From positions 1-35,396 of the forward strand of contig JAHDYG010000030.1 in NCBI GenBank assembly GCA_023383815.1: a stretch of DNA of 35,396 bases, in the 5' to 3' direction. Source of the DNA: Rhodocyclaceae bacterium. GTDB lineage: Bacteria > Pseudomonadota > Gammaproteobacteria > Burkholderiales > Rhodocyclaceae. Position 1 is the first letter of the stretch; each line of letters opens with the position of its first letter. Shown one piece after another: positions 1 to 8,396 of this stretch. The notes beneath the pieces are model-generated. The model was not told the DNA's origin. It did no database searches and saw only the letters and a program-made list of their open reading frames with translations. Both the position numbers and the translations under genes were made by a program.

Positions 1-52
1 ACCCTCGTATGCAGCTTGGGAAGCTGCCGTTCTACCATTGAACTACACCCGC
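1..52 (-). tRNA. tRNA-Gly (anticodon CCC), 5' part
   Basis: The reverse complement begins GCGGGTGTAG, followed by a D-arm of the form TTCAATGGTAGAAC. The anticodon arm is stem GCAGC, loop TTCCCAA, stem GCTGC, which places CCC at positions 34-36, the glycine GGG reader. The sequence closely follows the known bacterial tRNA-Gly(CCC) pattern. The variable region and the start of the T-arm (ACGAGGGT) reach the window edge, so the T-loop, acceptor 3' strand and CCA lie outside. The gene reads out of the window to the left. Confidence 0.93.
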
Positions 53-487
53 GCTTCGGATCGCCAGCCGGTGGCCGGACGCGAAGGGCTGTCATTCTAA
101 ACATGGCCCGAACCGCATGCAATCGGATCTTGCGAGCATAGCGGTACGGCGCATGATCGAGAGCTGGGGTTTCCTGTTGGAAAAGCGTGTGCGGTGTGTG
201 GATATCCGTGCAGGGAACCGTTTGGCGGAAAAGCATCCACAAACGACCCACATGTTCCGGGGGCCTTGCCAACGCCTTCATACAGTTCCCAAGTCCTTGA
301 AGAGCAATCTGAATCGGCCCTTATCCACAGATTTCAGGGGACTATCATCTTTATGATCGTTTAAGTAAACAGAAACCACAGTACACCCATCGACCGATCA
401 ATCGCAGCGCCAGACGAGGAGATCAAAGCGGTTTCCCAGGGCGCCCGGGCACGGTAGACTGGCGGCCGTCGAGCAGGAATCCCGGGT
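53..487. other. Gene-free stretch with DnaA-box-like sites and an AT-rich patch
   Basis: No convincing gene is seen here; a 79-codon open frame at 117-356 has no family resemblance and no clear ribosome binding site. The stretch holds the tRNA promoter, a perfect DnaA box TTATCCACA at 321-329, an 8-of-9 match on the opposite strand at 197-205 (TGTGGATAT) and a weaker site at 233-241 (GCATCCACA). An AT-rich patch follows at about 340-380 and includes the inverted repeat GTTTA-AG-TAAAC (359-370). Several GATC sites are also present. The role is unknown. Confidence 0.45.
94..122 (-). promoter_or_regulatory. Predicted sigma70 promoter of the tRNA-Gly gene
   Basis: Read on the minus strand there is a -35 element TTGCAT (122-117), a 17-bp spacer and a -10 element TAGAAT (99-94). 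Transcription would start near 87, giving a leader of about 35 nt before the mature tRNA 5' end at 52. The match is good and the position fits; transcription itself is inferred. Confidence 0.6.
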
Positions 488-964
488 TTGAACTTCGAGC
501 ATCTCGTCATCGTCAATGAGCCATCCAACCCGCTGATCCAGAATCTTTCGCGGGAGGATCTGTGGTTCGGTCTGTTGTGCAGGGTCGAGGAACCCAGCCT
601 GTTCCTGCCCGGGCTGGAGCGGTGTACGATTCTTTCGCGTGCTGAAACCTCCTTGGCGCGCGAGCTGCATTTCGGGCAGGCCGTGATCCGCGATCGCGTG
701 CGGCTGGTGCCGATGAGCTCGGTGACCTTCGAGTCGGACCGGACCGATGAGCATGCGGGCGGAAGCCTGACGATCTCGATCGAGGAACCCGAACCGGATG
801 CGCTGATGCTGCGCTTCGTGTACCGGACGACGCTGCCCGACGGCGAAGGGGCGGACGGTCGTTATGCCGGTTTTGTCCGCTCGGCGTATCACGAATCGGA
901 TCTCGACACCGTGCGGGTCATTCGCAGGCTGCTGGCCGACGGCGAAAGACCGGATCCGCACTAG
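488..964 (+). CDS. DUF1857 / SRPBCC-fold protein of unknown function
   Basis: The 158-residue protein matches the DUF1857 family (AtaL-like, START/SRPBCC fold) over its whole length. It opens with the typical FEHLVIVNEP segment, followed by PLIQNLSREDLWFGL, a central FLPGLERCTI segment, and SLTISIEEPEPDALMLRF near residue 100. The family has a hydrophobic ligand pocket but no established enzymatic role in bacteria. The start codon is TTG at 488, preceded by AGGAA with 8 nt spacing; starting here keeps the conserved N-terminus. It precedes rdgC on the same strand by 97 bp. The family assignment is firm, but the biological role is not known. Confidence 0.85.
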   Translation: MNFEHLVIVNEPSNPLIQNLSREDLWFGLLCRVEEPSLFLPGLERCTILSRAETSLARELHFGQAVIRDRVRLVPMSSVTFESDRTDEHAGGSLTISIEEPEPDALMLRFVYRTTLPDGEGADGRYAGFVRSAYHESDLDTVRVIRRLLADGERPDPH

Positions 965-1000
965 CGGGCCGTTGACCCGGTTGTTGCGTCGGATTGTTCT

Positions 1001-1032
1001 CCGGATCGCTCCGGGCATCCGGTTTCCTTGTT
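1001..1032 (+). terminator. Weak terminator-like hairpin after the DUF1857 gene
   Basis: CCGGA (1001-1005), a TCGC loop and TCCGG (1010-1014) form a short GC-rich hairpin. A T-rich run begins about nine bases later (to about 1040). The stem is only 5 bp and the T-run is not adjacent, so it may be a partial terminator or chance. It lies between the DUF1857 gene and rdgC. Confidence 0.25.
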
Positions 1033-1061
1033 TGTTTTCAGTGATTGCAGGTGGTGTCTTC

Positions 1062-1988
1062 ATGTGGTTCAGGAATCTTCAGTGCTACCGTCTTCCCAGG
1101 GCCTGGCGCGTCAGCGCCGACGAGCTGGAAGAGCAGCTCGGCAGACGCCGGTTTCAGCCCTGCGGCAGTCAGGATCTGGAAGTGCGGGGTTGGGCCCCCC
1201 CCACCGGAGGCGATTCGCTGGTGCACCGCGTGGGCGTGCAGTGGCTGATCGCACTGGGGGTCGAGCAGCGCCTGCTGCCGGCTTCGGTGGTCAAGCAGGA
1301 GGCCGCCGAGCGTGCCGAGGAGCTGGCCCTGCAGCAGGGCTACAAGCCGGGGCGCAAGCAGATGAAGGATCTGCGTGAGGAGATCACGCGGGAGTTCCTG
1401 CCACGCGCCTTCACGCGCCGGCGCAAGGTCTTCGTCTGGATCGATCCGGTCGATGGCTGGCTCGGCATCGACGCGCCAAGCCAGACGCGGGCCGAGGACG
1501 TGCTCGAGGTGCTGCGTCAGACCCTCGACAGCCTGCCGCTTGCGTTGCTGCGCACCGAGCGTTCGCCGACCGCGGCGATGGCCGACTGGCTGGCAGGGGG
1601 CGAGGCGCCGGCGGGGTTCTCGATCGACGACGACTGCGAGCTGCGTTCGGTGACCGATGAGCGCGCTGCGGTCCGCTACGTGCGCCACAGCCTCGATGGC
1701 GACGAGGTGCGGGGGCACCTTGCGGGCGGCAAGATGCCGACCCGTCTGGCGCTGACCTTCGATGACCGGGTCAGCTTCATTCTCACCGAGAAGCTGGAGA
1801 TCAAGCGCCTGGACTTTCTCGACGTGGTCAAGGAAAGCCTGGAAGCGGCCGATACCGAGGACGCGCAGGCGCTCTTCGATGCCGGCTTTGCGCTGATGAG
1901 CGGGGAACTGCGGCGCTTGCTGCCGGCCTTGCTCGAGGCGCTGGGCGGGGAGACCGTCGCCGAAGGCGCGCTCGCCCAGGCCGCCTGA
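1062..1988 (+). CDS. rdgC: Recombination-associated protein RdgC
   Basis: The 308-residue product begins MWFRNLQCYRL, the hallmark N-terminus of RdgC, and has the family's usual length of about 300. Recognisable internal segments include PLALLRTERSP, the ADWLAGGEAPAGF region, and LALTFDDRVSF near the C-terminal third. RdgC is a ring-forming, nucleoid-associated double-stranded DNA-binding protein that restrains RecA filament formation in gammaproteobacteria. The ATG at 1062 was chosen because it gives the conserved N-terminus and follows AGGTGG; the frame stays open further upstream without family similarity. Its TGA stop abuts the stop of the convergent CoA-transferase gene with no intergenic base between them. 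Confidence 0.96.
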   Translation: MWFRNLQCYRLPRAWRVSADELEEQLGRRRFQPCGSQDLEVRGWAPPTGGDSLVHRVGVQWLIALGVEQRLLPASVVKQEAAERAEELALQQGYKPGRKQMKDLREEITREFLPRAFTRRRKVFVWIDPVDGWLGIDAPSQTRAEDVLEVLRQTLDSLPLALLRTERSPTAAMADWLAGGEAPAGFSIDDDCELRSVTDERAAVRYVRHSLDGDEVRGHLAGGKMPTRLALTFDDRVSFILTEKLEIKRLDFLDVVKESLEAADTEDAQALFDAGFALMSGELRRLLPALLEALGGETVAEGALAQAA

Positions 1989-3212
1989 TCAGATCACGCG
2001 ATCCGAGTGCAGGCGGTCGAGTTCCGCGGCCGACAGGCCGAGGGCCTCGACCAGCACTTCGCGCGTGTGTTCGCCGAGCAAGGGCGGCGGGTGACGGTAT
2101 TCGACCGGGGTGTCGGACAGGCGGATCGGTGAGGCCACCTGGGGCACCGGCCCGACCTGTGGGTGCCTCATCTCGACCTTCATGCCGCGGTGCTGGACCT
2201 GCGGATCGGAGAAGACGTCGGCGAGTGTGTTGATCGGTCCGCAGGGCACGCCCACGGCCTCCAGATCGGCGATCCAGCGCGCGGTGCTGCGCGCGATCGT
2301 GAGCTTGTTGAGCAGCGGGATCAGCGTGTCGCGGTGGCGCACCCGTGCCTTGTTGGTCGCGAAGCGCGGATCGGCAGCGAGTTCCGGGCTGCCGGCGATG
2401 TCGCAGAAGCGGGCGAACTGCGCATCGTTGCCGATCGCGAGGATCATGTAGCCGTCATCGGTCGGAAAATCCTGGTACGGCACGATGTTCGGGTGCGCGT
2501 TGCCGAGGCGGCGCGGCGGCGTGCCCGAGGTCAGGTAGTTCATCGCCTGGTTGGCGAGGCAGGCCACCTGGACGTCGAGCAGGGCCAGGTCGACGTACTG
2601 GCCGCGCCCGGTGTGCTCGCGTGCGGCGAGTGCCGCCTGGACCGCGTTGGCGGCATAGAGGCCGGTCAGGATGTCGGTCAGCGCGACGCCGACCTTCATC
2701 GGCCCGGCGCCGGGCTCGCCGTCGGGCCGTCCGGTGATGCTCATCAGCCCGCCCAGGCCCTGGATCAGGAAGTCGTAGCCGGCCCTCGCGGCGTAGGGCC
2801 CATCCTGGCCGAAGCCGGTGATCGAGCAGTACACCAGGCGCGGGTTGAGCGCGCTGAGCGTGGCGTAGTCGAGGCCGTAGCGGGCGAGGCCATCCTTCTT
2901 GAAGTTCTCGATCACGACGTCCGAGCGGGCTGCCAGCTCGCGCAGCAGGCGCTGCCCTTCCGGGAGCGTCATGTCGACCGTGATCGAGCGCTTGTTGCGG
3001 TTGGCGCACAGGTAGTAGGACGCGACCGGCGTGTCCTCCCCGTCCGCGTCCTTCAGGAATGGTGGCCCCCAGCTACGGGTGTCGTCGCCGGCACCCGGAC
3101 GCTCGACCTTGATCACGTCGGCCCCGAGGTCGGCGAGGATCTGGCTCGCCCAGGGGCCGGCCAGGATCCTCGACAGGTCGAGTACGCGAATGTGGGAGAG
3201 CGCACCGGGCAT
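1989..3212 (-). CDS. gcdG: Family III (CaiB/BaiF) CoA-transferase, probable succinyl-CoA:glutarate CoA-transferase
   Basis: The 407-residue protein is a typical CaiB/BaiF (formyl-CoA transferase-like) enzyme. The N-terminal segment has LSRILAGPWASQILADLGADV (split here as LSRILAGPW and ADLGADVIKVERPG). The presumed catalytic aspartate is D180 in VALTDILTG, aligned with Asp169 of formyl-CoA transferase; it would carry the acyl anhydride intermediate. It lies 22 bp downstream of gcdH on the same strand, so glutarate is the inferred acceptor, with succinyl-CoA as likely donor. The start at 3212 gives the family N-terminus; earlier codons do not. Substrate is inferred from context, and another dicarboxylate is possible. 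Confidence 0.85.
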   Translation of the reverse strand: MPGALSHIRVLDLSRILAGPWASQILADLGADVIKVERPGAGDDTRSWGPPFLKDADGEDTPVASYYLCANRNKRSITVDMTLPEGQRLLRELAARSDVVIENFKKDGLARYGLDYATLSALNPRLVYCSITGFGQDGPYAARAGYDFLIQGLGGLMSITGRPDGEPGAGPMKVGVALTDILTGLYAANAVQAALAAREHTGRGQYVDLALLDVQVACLANQAMNYLTSGTPPRRLGNAHPNIVPYQDFPTDDGYMILAIGNDAQFARFCDIAGSPELAADPRFATNKARVRHRDTLIPLLNKLTIARSTARWIADLEAVGVPCGPINTLADVFSDPQVQHRGMKVEMRHPQVGPVPQVASPIRLSDTPVEYRHPPPLLGEHTREVLVEALGLSAAELDRLHSDRVI

Positions 3213-3234
3213 GGCGAAACGGACTCCGTGAAGC

Positions 3235-4422
3235 TCAGTTCGAGAACGCGGCGATGTCGGTGATCGCACGCCCGAGGATCAGCGCGTGAATGTCGTGCGT
3301 GCCCTCGTAGGTATTGACCACTTCCAGGTTCACCAGGTGACGGGCCACGCAGAACTCGTCCGAGATGCCGTTGCCGCCGAGCATGTCGCGCGCCATGCGG
3401 GCGATGTCGAGCGCCTTGCCGCAGGAGTTGCGCTTCATGATCGAGGTGACCTCGACCGGGGCGTTGCCGGCGTCCTTCATGCGTCCGAGCTGCAGGCAGC
3501 CCTGCAGGCCGAGCGAGATTTCGGTCAGCATGTCGGCGAGCTTCTTCTGGATGAGCTGGTTTGCGGCGAGCGGGCGGCCAAACTGCTTGCGGTCGAGCGT
3601 GTACTGGCGGGCCGTCTCGAAGCAGGCCTCGGCGGCGCCGAGCGCACCCCAGGCGATGCCGTAGCGGGCCGAGTTGAGGCAGGTGAACGGGCCCTTGAGG
3701 CCGCGCACGTCGGGGAAGGCGTTCTCTTCCGGGCAGAACACGTCGTCCATCACGATCTCGCCGGTGATCGATGCGCGCAGGCCGACCTTGCCGTGGATCG
3801 CCGGGGCGGAGAGGCCCTTCCAGCCCTTTTCGAGCACGAAACCGCGGATCTGGCCTTCGTCGTCCTTGGCCCACACGACGAAGACGTCGGCAATCGGGCT
3901 GTTGGTGATCCACATCTTCGAGCCGCTCAGGCTGTAGCCACCCTCGACCTTGCGGGCGCGCGTGACCATGCTGCCCGGATCGGAACCGTGGTTCGGTTCG
4001 GTCAGGCCGAAGCAGCCGATCCATTCGCCGGTGGCGAGCTTCGGCAGGTACTTGCGCTTCTGCGCTTCGGTCCCGAATTCATTGATCGGCACCATCACGA
4101 GCGAGGACTGCACGCTCATCATCGAGCGGTACCCCGAATCGACGCGCTCGACCTCGCGCGCGATCAGGCCGTAGGCCACGTAGTTGAGGCCGGCACCGCC
4201 GTACTCTTCCGGAATCGTCGGGCCGAGCAGGCCGAGTGCGCCCATCTCGGTGAAGATCTCGCGATCGGTGCGCTCGTGGCGGAAGGCTTCCTGCACGCGC
4301 GGCAGGAGCTTCTCCTGGCAGTAGTCGCGTGCAGTGTCGCGCACCATGCGCTCGGTTTCGCTGAGCTGGGCGTCCAGCTGCAGCGGATCGGCCCAGTTGA
4401 AAGTGACTCGCTTCGTTGCCAT
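3235..4422 (-). CDS. gcdH: Glutaryl-CoA dehydrogenase
   Basis: This 395-residue acyl-CoA dehydrogenase family flavoprotein converts glutaryl-CoA to crotonyl-CoA plus CO2 using FAD, in lysine/tryptophan and anaerobic aromatic degradation. The catalytic base is E373 in [11 protein letters not shown]. The substrate-binding segment [14 protein letters not shown] (R99) and [16 protein letters not shown] are characteristic of the glutaryl-CoA subgroup rather than general acyl-CoA dehydrogenases. The FAD-binding segment [13 protein letters not shown] is intact. The ATG is preceded by a strong GGAGGAG. A gcdH with a LysR-type regulator GcdR is described in Azoarcus sp. CIB, and the same divergent arrangement is seen here. 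Confidence 0.96.
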   Translation of the reverse strand: MATKRVTFNWADPLQLDAQLSETERMVRDTARDYCQEKLLPRVQEAFRHERTDREIFTEMGALGLLGPTIPEEYGGAGLNYVAYGLIAREVERVDSGYRSMMSVQSSLVMVPINEFGTEAQKRKYLPKLATGEWIGCFGLTEPNHGSDPGSMVTRARKVEGGYSLSGSKMWITNSPIADVFVVWAKDDEGQIRGFVLEKGWKGLSAPAIHGKVGLRASITGEIVMDDVFCPEENAFPDVRGLKGPFTCLNSARYGIAWGALGAAEACFETARQYTLDRKQFGRPLAANQLIQKKLADMLTEISLGLQGCLQLGRMKDAGNAPVEVTSIMKRNSCGKALDIARMARDMLGGNGISDEFCVARHLVNLEVVNTYEGTHDIHALILGRAITDIAAFSN

Positions 4423-4440
4423 GTCGGTTCTCCTCCGGAT

Positions 4441-4467
4441 GGAATGCGTGGAATGCGCGGAATGCGC
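4441..4467. repeat. Three tandem 9-bp repeats in the gcdH leader
   Basis: GGAATGCGT, GGAATGCGC and GGAATGCGC follow one another without a gap at 4441-4467, upstream of the gcdH ribosome binding site. On the gcdH transcript they read as GCGCATTCC-type units and lie between the predicted -10 element and the start codon. Only one base differs among copies. Confidence 0.8.
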
Positions 4468-4474
4468 AAACGGT

Positions 4475-4519
4475 GTGTGATGTGATCACACTTTAGTGAA
4501 TGATTGGAGGCCAAAACAA
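4475..4519 (-). promoter_or_regulatory. Predicted gcdH promoter with overlapping palindrome
   Basis: On the minus strand TTGTTT (4519-4514) and TAAAGT (4495-4490) are separated by 18 bp and form a plausible but imperfect sigma70 promoter. The inverted repeat GTGTGA-N5-TCACAC (4475-4491), with the palindrome TGTGATCACA at its core, overlaps the -10 and probable start site. The shape resembles CRP/FNR-family or LysR sites, but the spacing does not fit CRP exactly. Control by GcdR is inferred from position. Confidence 0.4.
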
Positions 4520-4530
4520 GCGATGATTTG

Positions 4531-4558
4531 GAAGTGACCTGTGCGTAAAATGCACTTC
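4531..4558. promoter_or_regulatory. Inverted repeat upstream of gcdR, candidate LysR operator
   Basis: GAAGTG (4531-4536) pairs with CACTTC (4553-4558), and nested inside it GTGC (4541-4544) pairs with GCAC (4552-4555). The element lies 43 bp before the gcdR start in the divergent gcdR-gcdH interval, where a LysR-type regulator normally binds. Binding is inferred, not shown. Confidence 0.4.
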
Positions 4559-4601
4559 TAGCGAAGATCAATCCTGCCCTTCGATTCCGGGAGCACGCCC
4601 G

Positions 4602-5504
4602 ATGCGCCGAAAGATCCCGAGTACTGCGGCTCTCGTCGCGTTCGAGCTGGCCGCCCGCCACGAGAGCTTCACGCGTGCGGCCGAGGAACTCGCGCTGACG
4701 CAAAGTGCCGTGTGCCGGCAGATTGCCGCGCTGGAGGATTTTCTCGGCGTGCGCCTGTTCAGCCGCACGCGGCGCGGGGTGCGCCTGACCGAGGCGGGCC
4801 TCGCCTACGGCCGGCAGATCGCGGCGCGGCTCGATGCGGTCGAGCGCGACACGCTGTCGGTGATGGCCCACCACGGCCAGGGTGCGACGATCGAACTCGC
4901 GGTCGTGCCGACCTTTGCCACGCGCTGGCTGATGCCACGCCTGGGCAGCCTGCGCGCCGCGCATCCCGAGGTGACGGTGAACCTCACGACCCGCACGCGC
5001 CCCTTCCTGTTCGTCGAAACCGAGTTCGATGCGGCGCTCTACTATGGCGATGCGGGCTGGCCCGGCACCGAGGCGCACTACCTGATGCACGAGGATGCGG
5101 TTCCGGTGTGCAGTCCGGAGCTCCTCGGCGGGCGCGCTGCACTCAGCGCCGAGGACATCGCCGGGATGCCGCTCCTGCAGCAGACCACCCGCCCGTATGC
5201 CTGGCGCCAGTGGTTCGAGTCGCTCGGCCTGCGGGTTGCGCACGACATGACCGGCACCCGCCTCGAACTCTTCTCGATGCTCGCCCAGGCGGCGATGCAG
5301 GGCATGGGCGTGGCGCTGATTCCGCCCTTCCTGATCCGCGAGGAACTTGCGAGTGGCCGGCTCGTGGTCCCGCTTCCTCACATCTGCCCGAGCGACAAGG
5401 CCTACTACCTGATCATTCCCGAGCGCAAGGCGGAAACCGCTGCGCTGACGGCCTTTCGCGACTGGCTGTGCGCCGAGGCGGCCGCCTACCGGGAGCGCCG
5501 CTGA
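4602..5504 (+). CDS. gcdR: LysR-family transcriptional regulator of gcdH
   Basis: The 300-residue protein has an N-terminal winged helix-turn-helix at residues 5-64 (AFELAARHESFTRAAEELAL, then TQSAVCRQI and LFSRTRRGVRLTEAG) and a LysR substrate-binding domain from about residue 90. Length and domain order are standard and closest in style to the GcvA subgroup. It is transcribed divergently from gcdH across 179 bp that hold two inverted repeats. It probably activates gcdH-gcdG in response to glutarate or glutaryl-CoA, as inferred for GcdR in Azoarcus. The ligand assignment rests on gene context. Confidence 0.88.
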   Translation: MRRKIPSTAALVAFELAARHESFTRAAEELALTQSAVCRQIAALEDFLGVRLFSRTRRGVRLTEAGLAYGRQIAARLDAVERDTLSVMAHHGQGATIELAVVPTFATRWLMPRLGSLRAAHPEVTVNLTTRTRPFLFVETEFDAALYYGDAGWPGTEAHYLMHEDAVPVCSPELLGGRAALSAEDIAGMPLLQQTTRPYAWRQWFESLGLRVAHDMTGTRLELFSMLAQAAMQGMGVALIPPFLIREELASGRLVVPLPHICPSDKAYYLIIPERKAETAALTAFRDWLCAEAAAYRERR

Positions 5505-5606
5505 TGGCGTGGCGAAGGCGAGCGTGCGGCGGTGCTCGATGCGGATGCACGCGGACGCCGAAATGGTGTACAAACCCGAACGGATCCAACGAAAGGAAGG
5601 TGCGCG

Positions 5607-5858
5607 ATGGCGGTGTTACCGAAGTGGGGCGTGCGGCTCGGACTGATCGGCCTGCACGTCGTCCAGTACCTGATCACGGCAAGCGCCGACCTGACCCTGT
5701 CGAGCATCGTTGCCGCCGTTCTGGTGGGCGTGCAGCTATTGCCGCGCGAGCATTTCGTTCGCGTCTTCCGCGCCCGCCCGAACCTCGTCAGCCAGCTCGG
5801 CAGCCTGGTCTGGATCCTGACCGCGTTCCTCGAAATGAGCGCCGGGCGCGGCGTGTAG
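5607..5858 (+). CDS. Small hydrophobic membrane protein, unknown
   Basis: An 83-residue protein starting MAVLPKWGVRL, after GGAAGG with 6 nt spacing. It has two or three hydrophobic stretches (about residues 10-30, 33-50 and 63-78) separated by the basic loop REHFVRVFRARPN. I do not recognise a named family. The frame is open for 25 codons upstream without a better ribosome site. It is 102 bp after gcdR and faces the signalling operon tail-to-tail, with one base between the two stop codons. It could be an inner-membrane protein of any function. Confidence 0.55.
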   Translation: MAVLPKWGVRLGLIGLHVVQYLITASADLTLSSIVAAVLVGVQLLPREHFVRVFRARPNLVSQLGSLVWILTAFLEMSAGRGV

Positions 5859-5859
5859 C

Positions 5860-8361
5860 TTACGCTTGCGAACGTGCGGCGCGTGGCTTGACCACGGCGT
5901 CGTGGTACAGGAAGGCGTCGTGCAGGTGTTCGCACAGCAGCTCGTCATCCCAAGGCTTGTGCAGGAATTTGTAGATCGCTCCCTCGTTGACGGCGCTCGT
6001 GATCGTGTCGAGGTCGGCGTAGCCCGACAACACGATGCGGACCGTGTCCGGGTGCAGTTCCTTGACCCGGCGCAGGAAGTCCGTGCCGCTCATACTGGGC
6101 ATCCGCTGGTCGGAGAGGATGACCTGGGCCGGGTGGGTCGCGAGTTTTTCCAGGCCTTCGAAGCCGCTGTTGGCGGTGATCACGCGAAAGCCCTCGCGGA
6201 CCAGCAGGCGCCGCAGCGCCGAGATCACGTTCGGTTCGTCGTCGACGAGGAGCACCGTGCGCTCGCCGGCTGCTTCGTCGAGCGGTGCCGGGGGCAGTGA
6301 CTTGCCATCGCGCACCATTGCCCGGAAGGCTTCCTCGGGCATCGGCCGCGCGAAGTAATAGCCCTGGATCTGGTCGCAGTTGCGGCTCCTGAGGTAATGG
6401 AACTGCTCCTCGGTCTCGACGCCTTCGGCGATCACCTTGAGGCGCATGCGGTGTGCCAGTTCGATGATCGACACCGCGATCATCGCCGCTTCGGGTTCGG
6501 TGACGATGCTGTGTACGAAGGCCTGGTCGATCTTCAGGGTGTTGATCGGAAAGCGGCTCAGGTAGGCAAAGCTCGAATACCCGGTGCCGAAGTCGTCGAG
6601 CGAGAGCAGCACGCCGATCCTTCGCAGCTCGCGCAGGATGGTGACGGTGCGTTCCGGATCGACCATCAGCATGCTCTCGGTGACTTCCAGTTCGAGCTGG
6701 CTTGCCGGCACGCCGTGGCGGGCGAGCGCCTGTTCGACGACCGAGACGAGGTCGCCCGAATAGAACTGCTGCGCCGAGACGTTCACCGAAAGATGCAGGT
6801 CGGCGAGCCCGTCCTCGCGCCAGGCGCGAAGCTGGCGGCAGGCCGCATCGATGACCCGGTCGCCGATCGGGACGATCAGCCCGGTCCGTTCCGCCAGTGG
6901 AATGAAGCGCGCCGGCGATTCGAGCTGATCGCCCTCGCGTCGCCAGCGCAGCAGCGCTTCGGCACCGATGATGCGGCCGCTGCGCAGATTCACTTTCGGC
7001 TGGTAGTGGAGGATGAACTCGTCGCGCTCGATCGCACGGCGCAGCGCGGTTTCCAGCTCGAGCTGCGCGACCGCGTTCGCGTTCATGTCCGCGGTGTAGA
7101 AACAGAAGCGGTTGCGCCCGGTGTCCTTGGCCTGGTACATCGCGGTTTCGGCGTCCCGCAGGAGCGGGATCGGGGACAGATCGTCGTCGGGATAGATGCT
7201 GATGCCGATGCTGGCGCTGACGTAGGCTTCGCTGCCGGCCACGGGATGAAAGGGCGCTTCGAGGGCCTGCAGCAGGTCGCGCGCAACGACCGCGGCCCCT
7301 TCCGGATCGCCGACCGGTTCGAGGATGAGCAGGAACTCGTCGCCGCCGAAGCGGCTCAGCGTATCTTCGTCGCGGACGCGTTCGAGCAGGCGCCGTGCGG
7401 CTTCGACCAGCAGGTGGTCGCCGGCGACGTGGCCGAGGCTGTCATTGACGGTCTTGAAGCGGTCCAGGTCGATGAACAGCAGCGCGACCCGATCGCCGTG
7501 GCGTTCGGCGCGGTCGATCGCGTGTTCGAGACGGGATTGCAGCAACAGCCGGTTGGGCAGGTGCGTGAGCGGGTCGTAGTGCGCGAGCCGTGCAAGCTCC
7601 TCCTCGCTGCGCTTGAGCTGGCTGATGTCGCTGAACACGCTGACGTAGTGGGTCGGACGTCCAGCCTCGTCGCGCACCGTCGACAGCGTCATCCAGGTCG
7701 GATACACCTCGCCGTTCTTGCGCCGGTTCCAGATCTCGCCCTGCCACTGGCCCACGTTCATGAGGCTCGCCCACATCGTCTGGTAGAACTCCGGCCCGTG
7801 GCGGCCCGAGCGCTGGATGCTCGGCTTGTGGCCGCGCACCTCGTCCTCGGAATACCCGGTGATGTCGGTGAAGGCCTTGTTGACGGCGAGGATGCGGGCA
7901 TCGAGATCGGCGATGATGACGCCTTCCTGGGTGCTCTCGAACACGATCGCGGCCTGGCGCAGCCGTTCGTCGGCCTGCTTGCGCGCCCTGCGCATCTCGG
8001 CGTCGCGCAAGGCCCGCTCGAGTGCCGGCACCAGACGGATCAGGTTGTCCTTGAGAACGAAGTCCCACAGCCCCTCGCGCAGCAGCTCGACGGCCGTCTC
8101 CTCGCCGATCGAGCCCGAAACCAGCAGCACCGGGCAGTCTGGCAGGCGCTCGCGCAGCACTTTCAGGGTTTCCGCAAAGCGCAGACCGGGGACGTTGTAG
8201 TCGGTCAGGATCGCATCCCAGACGCCGTCCTCCAGGCGTTCGGCGAGCGCATCGAGGCGGTCGACGCGCACGACGTTGGCTTGCAGGCCCTGGCGCCGCA
8301 GGTGGTGGACGACGAGGTGGTAGTCGGCCGGTTCGTCTTCGATGAACAGGATCTCGGTCAT
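5860..8361 (-). CDS. REC-PAS-GGDEF-EAL-REC response regulator for c-di-GMP turnover
   Basis: The 833-residue soluble protein has five domains: receiver 1 (phospho-acceptor D54 in ILTDYNVPG), PAS (about 135-255), GGDEF (257-425; RFGGDEF at 337-343, inhibitory RDED at 330-333), EAL (about 435-690; EALLRW, DDFGTGYSS and AEGVETEEQ intact) and receiver 2 (from about 703; D751 in LSDQRMP). Both catalytic motifs are complete, so it could make and break c-di-GMP. Receiver 2 has the IVLSGYAD and KPWDD signatures of RpfG-type receivers. It is last in an operon with two kinases and a stand-alone receiver, 35 bp after the latter, so those kinases are likely phosphodonors. No membrane segment is seen. Confidence 0.93.
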   Translation of the reverse strand: MTEILFIEDEPADYHLVVHHLRRQGLQANVVRVDRLDALAERLEDGVWDAILTDYNVPGLRFAETLKVLRERLPDCPVLLVSGSIGEETAVELLREGLWDFVLKDNLIRLVPALERALRDAEMRRARKQADERLRQAAIVFESTQEGVIIADLDARILAVNKAFTDITGYSEDEVRGHKPSIQRSGRHGPEFYQTMWASLMNVGQWQGEIWNRRKNGEVYPTWMTLSTVRDEAGRPTHYVSVFSDISQLKRSEEELARLAHYDPLTHLPNRLLLQSRLEHAIDRAERHGDRVALLFIDLDRFKTVNDSLGHVAGDHLLVEAARRLLERVRDEDTLSRFGGDEFLLILEPVGDPEGAAVVARDLLQALEAPFHPVAGSEAYVSASIGISIYPDDDLSPIPLLRDAETAMYQAKDTGRNRFCFYTADMNANAVAQLELETALRRAIERDEFILHYQPKVNLRSGRIIGAEALLRWRREGDQLESPARFIPLAERTGLIVPIGDRVIDAACRQLRAWREDGLADLHLSVNVSAQQFYSGDLVSVVEQALARHGVPASQLELEVTESMLMVDPERTVTILRELRRIGVLLSLDDFGTGYSSFAYLSRFPINTLKIDQAFVHSIVTEPEAAMIAVSIIELAHRMRLKVIAEGVETEEQFHYLRSRNCDQIQGYYFARPMPEEAFRAMVRDGKSLPPAPLDEAAGERTVLLVDDEPNVISALRRLLVREGFRVITANSGFEGLEKLATHPAQVILSDQRMPSMSGTDFLRRVKELHPDTVRIVLSGYADLDTITSAVNEGAIYKFLHKPWDDELLCEHLHDAFLYHDAVVKPRAARSQA

Positions 8362-8396
8362 GGTTCCAGGCCTTCTTCTTCTTGGATGCGTTCGGG

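Noticed and set aside
117-356. Small open frame upstream of the DUF1857 gene
   Set aside because: It has no ribosome site, no family likeness and unusual composition, and it overlaps the tRNA promoter and the DnaA-like sites.
53-487. Replication origin
   Set aside because: The DnaA-like boxes are suggestive, but no origin-linked genes or strand-switch pattern in the window supports calling an origin.
4481-4490. A canonical CRP site at TGTGATCACA
   Set aside because: The half-sites in TGTGA-TGTGA-TCACA are separated by five bases instead of the six expected for CRP, so it is listed only as a palindrome.
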